Of a stretch of DNA of 27,037 nucleotides, positions 15,345 to 22,637 are shown piece by piece (the stretch's first letter is position 1; each line of letters starts with the position of its first letter). This DNA is from JBLMYQ01 sp050258375 (GTDB lineage Bacteria > Bacillota > Clostridia > Acetivibrionales > UBA4821), in assembly GCA_050258375.1 (NCBI GenBank), contig JBLMYQ010000014.1:1-27037 (forward strand), in the 5' to 3' direction. The position numbers were made by a program, and so were the translations under genes. The notes under the pieces are model-generated. The model did not search any database. It saw nothing but the letters and a program-made list of their open reading frames with translations, and had not been told where the DNA came from.

Positions 15345-15668
15345 TTACCTCTTTTTCCATCTGCTTTTATATGTCTTTTTCGCTTTAGGCTTAGCTTCAT
15401 CAATTTTCTTTGAAGCATTATTGACATCATTTATTGAATCCTTGTAGGAAATAAGCTTCTGCTCATCCAACAAGTAAGAATTTCTGTTTTCAATTGGTAC
15501 CAAAACCTTTTGCTTGAGCGCCGCCAAATCCGACTGTAATTTTTTTTCTTTGGCATCAGGATTCGCCTGAGCTAAAAGATTTTGATCTACAGAAAGCTTT
15601 TCATCAGTAATAAACACATAACCAATTGCGACCAGAAGTGTAATAAATATTATCAAAAGCTTTTTCAC
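15345..15668 (-). CDS. Small membrane-anchored protein of the pilus operon
   Basis: A 107-residue protein with a single N-terminal membrane segment (about residues 3-19, KLLIIFITLLVAIGYVF), an Ala/Lys/Leu-rich probably helical middle, and a strongly basic end (KKTYKSRWKKR). It lacks a prepilin cleavage motif. The GTG at 15668 is the likely start because GGAGG lies 8 bases upstream; the longer frame from 15683 runs through that site. It sits between the Kelch pilin genes and the MshEN gene, so a role in pilus assembly or anchoring is plausible. Family unrecognised. Confidence 0.65.
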   Translation of the reverse strand: MKKLLIIFITLLVAIGYVFITDEKLSVDQNLLAQANPDAKEKKLQSDLAALKQKVLVPIENRNSYLLDEQKLISYKDSINDVNNASKKIDEAKPKAKKTYKSRWKKR

Positions 15669-15699
15669 GATATCAACCTCCAAAAATACAAAAATTCTT

Positions 15700-17019
15700 T
15701 TATTCTATTTCATAACAATCATTCAGCCATGAAGAACCTGTATGCCCTCCAAACATAACCATTTTTCCATTATACATTATTGCACTCTGTGCACTTCTTG
15801 CACTTGGAGGATTTACTAAATCTTTCTTTGTAGAAACCCATGTTGAAAGGTCTACAGAATAGCAATCATTATGCTGTGAACCATTATATCCTCCAAAAAT
15901 TATCATTTTACCATTGTATACAACAGCAGAATGCGTCCGCCTAACATCTATTGAATCACCCGTCAGTGTCCTTTTTGTAACCTTGTAGGTTGAAAGATTT
16001 ACAGAATAGCAATCATTGAGCATCCCACTTCCATTATCGCCTCCAAAAATTACTGCATTACCGTTATATAAAACGCCTGTAAGTCCCCATCTTCCTGATA
16101 TAGCATCTCCGGATAAAGTTATTTTTTTTGAAACATATGTCTTAACATCAATTTCATAACAGTCACATGCAGCTCCTGTATTACCCCCTAATAATATCAT
16201 TTTGCCATTATACATAATTGCTGCATGCCAATCTTTGTTTACTGCATCCCCTGTAATAATCTTCTTAGTTGCTCGATAGGTTTTTAAATCTATTTCATAG
16301 CAATCTCCAAGAACCCCCCAACCGTTCCATCCTCCAAAAAGTATCATTTTATCATCATATATCACTGCCGAATGTGCTGCCCTCCACCAAACTGTATCTC
16401 CAGTTAAAGTTTTTAAAGTGGAGTTATATGTGCTTAAATCTATTTCATAACAATCCATTCGCTGTCCTGCGCTGCTATCTCCACCAAATATTATCATTTT
16501 ATTATTGTATAACACTGCTGTATGCTGAGCTCTAGCAAGTATCGCATCACCAGTAATCGTTTTCTGTGTGGTATTAACTCCCATATCACTTTCCAGCTTT
16601 GCAGATATGCTTCCAGAAATATTGCTGAATTTCCCTTTATAATAAATATTGTTTGAATCATCTACAAGATAATCTTCGAGATTTTTAGCAAGCTTCTTAT
16701 AGTATTTTTGAATATCATAATTCAGTGAATACAGCTTTAGTGTGTTCGGGTCAACAATATCCCCGTTTATATCTGACAGAGCATTCACTATTGTACCTGC
16801 TGCAATTGAGTCCTTACCCATATTGCCATTATTGATAGAGCTTAGTGAAAATATATTTCCCAACGTCCCCATATCTGTTTTTACAGCAGTATCACCGGTA
16901 TCAGCCTTAAAGCCTGAATAATTTGCCACAGCAATAGTTACCAATATGGCTAGTATGGCAATAACAACAGCTATTTCAATAAGCGTATAACCTTTATTTT
17001 TATAAAATATCTTCTTCAT
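15700..17019 (-). CDS. Kelch-repeat prepilin, copy 2
   Basis: A 439-residue type IV prepilin with a propeller body. Residues 1-10 are a short basic leader ending KNKG, cut by prepilin peptidase before YTLIE; E15 is the mature Glu5, followed by a hydrophobic helix to about residue 40. Residues 41-150 form a pilin-like globular part. From about residue 151 there are six Kelch-like blades of about 47-50 residues of the form RAxHSAVIYxxKMIxFGG...DCYEIDLxTY...TLTGD. The last blade stops at DCYEIE, and TTQKTIT just before blade 1 could supply its missing strand, closing the ring. Each blade carries a Cys in the DCY position. The product is probably a surface-displayed binding module on the pilus or pseudopilus (inference). 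A close paralogue lies 31 bases upstream. Confidence 0.88.
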   Translation of the reverse strand: MKKIFYKNKGYTLIEIAVVIAILAILVTIAVANYSGFKADTGDTAVKTDMGTLGNIFSLSSINNGNMGKDSIAAGTIVNALSDINGDIVDPNTLKLYSLNYDIQKYYKKLAKNLEDYLVDDSNNIYYKGKFSNISGSISAKLESDMGVNTTQKTITGDAILARAQHTAVLYNNKMIIFGGDSSAGQRMDCYEIDLSTYNSTLKTLTGDTVWWRAAHSAVIYDDKMILFGGWNGWGVLGDCYEIDLKTYRATKKIITGDAVNKDWHAAIMYNGKMILLGGNTGAACDCYEIDVKTYVSKKITLSGDAISGRWGLTGVLYNGNAVIFGGDNGSGMLNDCYSVNLSTYKVTKRTLTGDSIDVRRTHSAVVYNGKMIIFGGYNGSQHNDCYSVDLSTWVSTKKDLVNPPSARSAQSAIMYNGKMVMFGGHTGSSWLNDCYEIE

Positions 17020-17050
17020 TTAACTACTCCATTAATATTTTCAACAAAAA

Positions 17051-18370
17051 TTATTCTATCTCATAACAATCACTAAAAAGGTTACTTCCGTCAATTCCTG
17101 CGTATATAACCATTTTACCATTATACATAATTGCAGAATGCGCATATCTGGCAGATGGTGGATTTACCAGATTCATATTCACAGAAACATATGTCGTAAG
17201 ATCCAAAGCATAGCATGAATTGGTTAATGGTGCCCCCCCAAAAACAATCATCTTTCCATTTCCAACAACTGCAGTATGAAAATGCCTTGATGCTATAGAA
17301 TCTCCAGCAATAGTTATTTTTGTTACTTTATAATTAGATAGGTTTATCGAATAGCAATCATCCAACCATCCCCAGTAAGTATGATAACCTGCAAATATTA
17401 TCATATTTCCATTATACACAACTGCTGTGTGATAATTTCTTTCAGGTATTACAGTTCCAGTCAATGTTTTTTTATAAACTTTATAATTTGAGAGATCAAC
17501 CTCATAATAATCATTTAAACGTTCGGACATATTCCCACCAGCAAATATTATCATTTTACCATTATATACTACTGCTGTGTGCCCCCATCTTCCTACGATT
17601 GTGTCTCCTGTAAGGCTCTTTTGGACAACATTGTAGGTTTTCAGATTTATTTCATAACAATCATTTAAAGCCGAGCCATTCCAACCACCAAATATTATCA
17701 TTTTGTCATTATATACTACTGCTGTATGAAATGACCTGCCTACAATAGATGCGCCTGTTAAATTTTTCTTTGAACAAACATAGGTTGTCAAATCTATTTC
17801 ATAACAATCGTTACTATTTCGAGTTCCATCGTCCCCTCCAAAAACAATCATTTTTCCGTTATAATAAACTGCAGAATGCCTGTATCTATGTTCTATTGCA
17901 TATCCGGTGATTGTTTTTTGCGTAGTATTATTTCCGGTATCACTTTCCAGCTTTGCTGATATGCTGCCGTTTATCCCCTGGAATTTGCCCTTATAATAAA
18001 CATTGTTCATGCTGTCAACCATATAATTTCCAATATCCCTGTTCAGTTTTTTATAAAAGCTTGCAATTGTAGTATTTATTTGATACAACTTTCTGGTATT
18101 TGGGTCTATAATGTCACCATTCATATCCGACAGCGCATTCACAATTGTGCCTGCCGCAACAGCATCCTTACCAAGACTGCTATTTGTAACTGCAGCTAAA
18201 GAGAAGGCATTTTCGAGGGTTCCTATATCTGCCTTTATTGCTGAATCTGCCGCCTCATTCTTAACACCCTGATAATTAGGCACAGCAACAGCTATAAGTA
18301 TCGCAATTATTAAAATTACAATTGAAATTTCTATGAAGGTAAAGCCATTCTCTTTGTTTAAATATTTCAA
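17051..18370 (-). CDS. Kelch-repeat prepilin, copy 1
   Basis: A 439-residue paralogue of the next gene, of identical length and layout. The leader MKYLNKENG is cut before FTFIE, with E14 as mature Glu5. A pilin-type helix and an N-terminal globular part share GTIVNALSDMNGDIIDPNT and YYKGKFQGINGSISAKLESD with its paralogue. Six Kelch-like blades then start near residue 157 with the core YNGKMIIFGG...NDCYEI. The blade-end Cys is kept in all but blade 3 (NDYYEV). The divergence between copies is spread through the blades, while the pilin part and the final blade (NPPSARYAHSAIMYNGKMV) are nearly the same. It is the first Kelch gene after pilC (19 bases downstream), so it belongs to the same operon. 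Confidence 0.88.
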   Translation of the reverse strand: MKYLNKENGFTFIEISIVILIIAILIAVAVPNYQGVKNEAADSAIKADIGTLENAFSLAAVTNSSLGKDAVAAGTIVNALSDMNGDIIDPNTRKLYQINTTIASFYKKLNRDIGNYMVDSMNNVYYKGKFQGINGSISAKLESDTGNNTTQKTITGYAIEHRYRHSAVYYNGKMIVFGGDDGTRNSNDCYEIDLTTYVCSKKNLTGASIVGRSFHTAVVYNDKMIIFGGWNGSALNDCYEINLKTYNVVQKSLTGDTIVGRWGHTAVVYNGKMIIFAGGNMSERLNDYYEVDLSNYKVYKKTLTGTVIPERNYHTAVVYNGNMIIFAGYHTYWGWLDDCYSINLSNYKVTKITIAGDSIASRHFHTAVVGNGKMIVFGGAPLTNSCYALDLTTYVSVNMNLVNPPSARYAHSAIMYNGKMVIYAGIDGSNLFSDCYEIE

Positions 18371-18389
18371 ATTTTAACACCTCAAAAGC

Positions 18390-19601
18390 TTATTTCATAA
18401 TTGAACCGCTTGATATTTTAAAGATTGGAAGTGCCATAGAAATAACGACAAAAGCAATTATTATACCCAAAACCAATATGAATATAGGTTCAATAAGCCT
18501 TGCGACCAAATCCATCCTCTTCTCAAGATGCCTGTCATAATACTCCACTGCCTTTTCAACTGTTTCCTCAAGCTGAGCTGAGTTTTCTCCGGTTTCAATA
18601 AGCGTTTTAGCTATGTTTTTTATGTACCTGTTATCATGAATCAATTCATAAAAAGGCTTTCCTGTTAAAATATCTGAAGTATCTTTTTTTATACTATTTC
18701 TTACAACATTGTTTCCTATAGTGTTTATTGCCGGTTCAAGAGATTCAATTAAGGTCATGTTGCTCTTTAGTAAAAGACTAAGACTCTTTAGAAAGCTTCC
18801 TACCGAAGTATCAATAACTAATTGATTTATGATTGGAATTTTTAAAATTAAGATATCAAGAGCATTTTTAACTTTTTTATTTCTTGGTCCTAGAATCATA
18901 AGTACTATTGATAAAACTATCAAAATTATAAGAAGTACATAATTATTTTTTATAAAATCAGCTATTAGAAATACTGCCTTTGTACTCCACGGAAGAGCTT
19001 TTTCATATTCTGAAAAAACCTCTTTAAATACCGGAACAACCTTGATTGACATTACTATAAGATTTATAAACAGAAACAACACAAGCACAGCAGGATATGC
19101 ACAAATTCCAATCAGCTTTGAAGAATTTTTATCAATTTTTTCAAAATATTCAGCCATCTCCTTTAAGACTCCCGCCATATTCCCTGAATACTCACCGGTT
19201 TTTAAAGCCATAACGAAAATTTCCGGAAATTGATTTTTTCTGTTTTTTACACTTTCGCTGAGTGAAATTCCTTTATTTATTTCTGTTTTTATTTCATTAA
19301 GTACGCTTTTAAAAGCTGTATTCATTTCATTATTTTCAAGAATTTCAATGCTTTTTGATACATTCATTCCGGCTTCAATCAATATTGCAAATTGGGAACA
19401 AAATTCGGTCAATTTACCGTTTGAAATTCTTCTTTTAAAACCGGAAGAGGCTCCCAGCCCGACCCTTCCCCGTACTTCTTCAAGCATTATTATTGCATAA
19501 CCATCATCAATGAACCGCTTCCTGATTTCATTGATGCTGCCCTCTTCAAACCCCTTTAAAATTTCTCTGTTTTTCTTAACCTTATACTTGTACAAAGCCA
19601 T
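18390..19601 (-). CDS. pilC: Type IV pilus inner-membrane platform protein PilC
   Basis: A 403-residue member of the GspF/PilC family, the membrane platform that works with PilB to push pilin subunits into the fibre. An N-terminal segment (residues 1-55) is followed by two T2SSF repeats; the first contains FAILIEAGMNVSKSIEIL and the second LSLLLKSNMTLIESLEPA, the expected duplicated helical motif. Three membrane segments are evident (about residues 170-195, 220-240 and 368-395). Its length is standard. It lies between the minor pilin genes and the Kelch pilin genes with short spacers. Confidence 0.92.
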   Translation of the reverse strand: MALYKYKVKKNREILKGFEEGSINEIRKRFIDDGYAIIMLEEVRGRVGLGASSGFKRRISNGKLTEFCSQFAILIEAGMNVSKSIEILENNEMNTAFKSVLNEIKTEINKGISLSESVKNRKNQFPEIFVMALKTGEYSGNMAGVLKEMAEYFEKIDKNSSKLIGICAYPAVLVLFLFINLIVMSIKVVPVFKEVFSEYEKALPWSTKAVFLIADFIKNNYVLLIILIVLSIVLMILGPRNKKVKNALDILILKIPIINQLVIDTSVGSFLKSLSLLLKSNMTLIESLEPAINTIGNNVVRNSIKKDTSDILTGKPFYELIHDNRYIKNIAKTLIETGENSAQLEETVEKAVEYYDRHLEKRMDLVARLIEPIFILVLGIIIAFVVISMALPIFKISSGSIMK

Positions 19602-19626
19602 AAGCAGAAGCCTCTCTTTTACAGAA

Positions 19627-20019
19627 CTAGAATCTTGATAAAGTAATTATTCTTTCTGTAGAAATATTTGAACCGGATATGGTACTTGTAATTTTTACTT
19701 TTTCATCTACACCACTGCCAATCCTTGCTGAGGAAACCTGAACATTATAGGTTACAGCTCCAATAGTTTTTGAAAAGCTCATAGCATCGCTATAGGCATG
19801 ATTGCCTATTACCTGATTTTTGTATCTTTCTATTCCCATCTCGGCAGCATAATACGCTTGTATATCATTTCTTGTTTCCATGAATGTATTACTTGCATTC
19901 CTGAATTGGCAACCAAGATATGTAACAAGTATCAATACAGGCAAAAAAGTCATAAGAATAAGAATAAATGTGCCGCCTTTTTCATTTGATAAATAATCAG
20001 TAAGTTTCAACAGTATCAC
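19627..20019 (-). CDS. PilX/GspK-like minor pilin
   Basis: A protein of about 127-130 residues with a short leader ending NEKG, a hydrophobic helix (GTFILILMTFLPVLILVTY) and the AYYAAEMGIERYKNQ stretch typical of the PilX N-terminal domain. It lacks the Glu5 found in the other pilins here, as do GspK/PilX-type tip subunits. Its 5' end overlaps the 3' end of the previous gene by about 14-23 bases. The start is uncertain: GTG at 20019 is only 3 bases from AAGGG, while TTG at 20010 is better spaced. Probably a minor subunit that primes pilus assembly. Confidence 0.75.
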   Translation of the reverse strand: MILLKLTDYLSNEKGGTFILILMTFLPVLILVTYLGCQFRNASNTFMETRNDIQAYYAAEMGIERYKNQVIGNHAYSDAMSFSKTIGAVTYNVQVSSARIGSGVDEKVKITSTISGSNISTERIITLSRF

Positions 20020-20524
20020 AATCCCTTAAAGAAATTTTTCTTTCCCAGCTTGTCCCTGATGAATCGCTTATCACTATCTGCAAAATATCCTTTAAATATG
20101 AAGAATTACTTTCTAAAGAAAAATTAATAGAATAGTTCTTTGCTAAAGCAATCGTCTTTTTATATTTAGAATCCTCATATGAATCTTGGTAAATTGAATT
20201 ATTAAGCTCGTAATACACTGATTTGACAGCAGGAGTACTGCTGTTGTCTGATACTTCCAGAGCTTTATTATCTGCCCTCACACGGACTGAAGAACCCTCA
20301 TCTATAGTATTAAATACCTGTAAAAGGTATGTCGTTTTCGAGCTGGAATCAATTGTCTGTTTTTGCTGTTTGTATTGCAATACCATATTAGAGCAAAAAA
20401 CAACAATTACAGTTACGAGTATTGCAGAAATCCCTAGCGCCACAACAAGCTCCATAAGTGTCATTCCGTCTTGTTCTGACGATAATATTCGTTTTTTAAG
20501 CTTGCAGCTTTTTATTTTTTTCAC
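19997..20524 (-). CDS. PilW/GspJ-like minor prepilin
   Basis: A 175-residue prepilin. The basic leader (residues 1-20, ending EQDG) is cut before MTLMELVVALGISAILVTVIV; E25 is mature Glu5. The body is mostly beta-strand and Ser/Asn-rich with two Cys in the mature part, and ends in a strand-rich tail (SWERKISLRDCDTVETY). Length and position beside a PilX-like gene fit a PilW/GspJ-type minor pilin; the assignment to that subclass is by context. A strong hairpin at 20581-20614 separates it from the large pilin genes upstream, so it may be transcribed at a lower level. Confidence 0.78.
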   Translation of the reverse strand: MKKIKSCKLKKRILSSEQDGMTLMELVVALGISAILVTVIVVFCSNMVLQYKQQKQTIDSSSKTTYLLQVFNTIDEGSSVRVRADNKALEVSDNSSTPAVKSVYYELNNSIYQDSYEDSKYKKTIALAKNYSINFSLESNSSYLKDILQIVISDSSGTSWERKISLRDCDTVETY

Positions 20525-20580
20525 TTAAACAACCTCAACTTATTTATAAGCCTTCCCTTAACACTAAAGAAAAAATGCAA

Positions 20581-20614
20581 TTTTCCCCTCCCTTATTTAA
20601 AAGAGAGGGGAAAA
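20581..20614 (-). terminator. Hairpin terminator or attenuator inside the pilus operon
   Basis: TTTTCCCCTC (20581-20590) pairs with GAGGGGAAAA (20605-20614), a perfect 10-bp stem with flanking T/A runs. Placed after the two large pilin genes, it would let them be made in excess over the minor pilins and PilC by partial termination or by protecting the 3' end of the message. Confidence 0.7.
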
Positions 20615-20629
20615 ATAGACCCACTACTT

Positions 20630-21415
20630 TTACTTATATATCGGATTACCCTTCTCATCTTTAATAATCAGCCTATCGCTGGTAGCAGATTGGACAAAAA
20701 GCAAATCTCCCTTTTTAACCGGAGGTCTGATTTCATAGTCACTGTTGCTTGGAACAGCAGCGCCTTCCCATGCAGAATCTATTGTGGCGGTAGTTGAAGC
20801 TGCATCATAATTAATAATTGTCCGCGACTGCCCTGCGCAGTTATGATCAGTCAAGCTAATTGTACATCCATTATAATAGTCATCTGCCCGCGAATCATCC
20901 TCAAGCTTTATTGTTATAGACGTTCCAGCCGTTGAAGTTCCTGTATCAACTGTGTTTACAGTGTCAACATAGTATAGCATTCCGGCACCTCGAGTATCAT
21001 CAGTTTCATGCCCTTTAAACAGAAATGTTGTTTTCTTTAAATATTTCAGGAAATTTGCGTTTGCCCTGTTGACTGTATATCCGGTAACTAACCCATTAAC
21101 AGCAAGAATTTTAGGAGGAACATTGGCAGAATCAAGTGCTGTATGTAAATCTATCGGTGTTGTTTCTACCATTGGAAGGGAATTGTATTCCCTTTCATAT
21201 AAGGCTATTGCCTTATCAGTCTGATTTAAATCTGCAAGCAACGCATCTCTGTATGCTGAATCAGTTACATTCCCATAATAAAGCAGTGCAAGTGTAACAA
21301 GAATCGCCAGGATTGTCATTACTATTATAAGCTCCATTAAAGTAAAACCACTGTTATTATGTCTCAAGCCCTTAAGCTGTTGGCTTACCATCTCCTTTTT
21401 GACTTTAATATACAT
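20630..21415 (-). CDS. pilA: Large prepilin with inserted beta-domain, copy 2
   Basis: A 261-residue prepilin, candidate major or co-major subunit. Leader residues 1-23 end NNSG; mature FTLMELIIVMTILAILVTLALLYY follows, with Glu5 at residue 28. The N-terminal half is pilin-like (ADLNQTDKAIALYEREYNSLPMVET). Residues about 165-235 form a separate beta-rich module, DDYYNGCTISLTDHN, CAGQSRTIINYD, ATIDSAWEG and SDYEI. This is a pattern I associate with domains in phage tail and adhesin proteins. The pilin end resumes with GDLLFVQSATSDRLIIKD. The ATG at 21415 follows GGAGGAG; the longer frame from 21457 is unlikely. It is a paralogue of the upstream gene and is followed by a strong hairpin. Confidence 0.85.
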   Translation of the reverse strand: MYIKVKKEMVSQQLKGLRHNNSGFTLMELIIVMTILAILVTLALLYYGNVTDSAYRDALLADLNQTDKAIALYEREYNSLPMVETTPIDLHTALDSANVPPKILAVNGLVTGYTVNRANANFLKYLKKTTFLFKGHETDDTRGAGMLYYVDTVNTVDTGTSTAGTSITIKLEDDSRADDYYNGCTISLTDHNCAGQSRTIINYDAASTTATIDSAWEGAAVPSNSDYEIRPPVKKGDLLFVQSATSDRLIIKDEKGNPIYK

Positions 21416-21488
21416 TAGTGCTCCTCCTTCAAGAATCTTTCTGCATATAAGTCTCAATTAAGCGCAATAAATTTAAAATTATGTTTAA

Positions 21489-22262
21489 TTAGTATTTATA
21501 AATTGCTTCATTGCTGGCATCCTTGATTGTCAGCTTGCTGCTAGCAGGATTAGACTGTACAAAAACTAAATCTCCTGCTTTAACAGGGGGCAATATTGTG
21601 TAATCGCTTGCAGCAGGTTCCTCTCCAGTTGCCCAATCACTATTAACAGTAGCAACCTTTCCTGCACCTGCATAACTAGTAATTACTCTTGATTGTCCAA
21701 CTCCAGTATGGTCAGTTATATTGATTGTACATCCTTTATAATAATCATCTGTGGCATTTGAACCTGCCGCAAGAGTAATAGTTTTCCCTGCTGCTGCCGT
21801 TGAAGTACCAGTTACAACACTAGCGACAGAATCAACATAGTAAAGTCTTCCTGCGCCTCTAACATCACCAGTTTCAGTACCCTTGAGTAAGTAAGAAGTC
21901 TTTTTTAAATAATTCATAAAGTTTGCATTTGTTGCATCAATTGTGTATGCATTAACTTTAGCGGCTATTTTTAATCCTGCTGGCACATTAACATTGGTAG
22001 TAGTCTTGGTTTCCAAATCAAATGTAGCTGTTTCAACTACAGGTAATGACCCATATTTGTTCTCATATAATCCAATAGCTTCATCAACAGCTTTTAAATC
22101 AGCCATTAATGCATTTGCATAAGCTTCCTTCCCGACATTTCCATAATAAAGAAGGGCCAAAGTAACTAAAACTGCGAGTATTGCCATAACAATAATCAAT
22201 TCCATCAAAGTAAAGCCCTTATTGCTTTTAATCATCCCTATACCTTTTTTCTCTCTACACAT
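21489..22262 (-). CDS. pilA: Large prepilin with inserted beta-domain, copy 1
   Basis: A 257-residue paralogue of the next gene with the same plan: leader residues 1-16 (ending KSNKG), mature FTLMELIIVMAILAVLVTLALLYY with Glu5 at residue 21, a pilin body (ADLKAVDEAIGLYENKYGSLPVVET), an inserted module (DDYYKGCTINITDHT, GVGQSRVITSY, ATVNSDWATG, SDYTI), and a C-terminus with GDLVFVQSNPASSKLTIKD. Both copies keep GAGxLYYVDSV just before the insert. GAGGAGG lies 9 bases before the ATG, one of the strongest ribosome sites in the operon, which fits a major pilin. Which copy dominates in the fibre cannot be told. Confidence 0.85.
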   Translation of the reverse strand: MCREKKGIGMIKSNKGFTLMELIIVMAILAVLVTLALLYYGNVGKEAYANALMADLKAVDEAIGLYENKYGSLPVVETATFDLETKTTTNVNVPAGLKIAAKVNAYTIDATNANFMNYLKKTSYLLKGTETGDVRGAGRLYYVDSVASVVTGTSTAAAGKTITLAAGSNATDDYYKGCTINITDHTGVGQSRVITSYAGAGKVATVNSDWATGEEPAASDYTILPPVKAGDLVFVQSNPASSKLTIKDASNEAIYKY

Positions 22263-22289
22263 TATGATTATCCTCCTCTTGAAATATCT

Positions 22290-22637
22290 TTAATTTATAT
22301 CCAATCCCTTTTCGACTGATAAATTCATCTCTCCTTCCAAATTAAATATTTTTATGTTAATTTCTTTCAAATTTGAACCCTCTGTAATAGTAATGGTTCT
22401 GTTAAACCCGTCAACGACATCATTTGTTGTTCCAACTGCAGCCTCTGCATATTTATTGTTTAAAATTTGTTCTGCTGTATTTTGAAGCAAAGCATTCATC
22501 TTTACATTATTATTATAAATGTTCTGCTGGTATAAAAGATTATTAGTCAGGCTAACAATAACAGCTACATAGATACATAATATTGCCATTGAAATCATAT
22601 TTTCCAGCAGAGTACTTCCTTTTTGGTTAATCCTCAA
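22290..22637 (-). CDS. PilV/GspI-like minor prepilin
   Basis: A 115-residue prepilin with a 7-residue leader (MRINQKG) cut before STLLENMISMAILCIYVAVIV; E12 is mature Glu5. The body is short and beta-rich (GFNRTITITEGSNLKEINIKIF), typical of PilV/GspI-type minor pilins. It overlaps the end of pilM-pilN by four bases (ATGA), indicating translational coupling. Confidence 0.78.
   Translation of the reverse strand: MRINQKGSTLLENMISMAILCIYVAVIVSLTNNLLYQQNIYNNNVKMNALLQNTAEQILNNKYAEAAVGTTNDVVDGFNRTITITEGSNLKEINIKIFNLEGEMNLSVEKGLDIN

Noticed and set aside
15700..18370. CRISPR-like or satellite repeat array
   Set aside because: The regular period of about 145-150 bases is explained by Kelch blades in coding sequence; units are degenerate and in frame.
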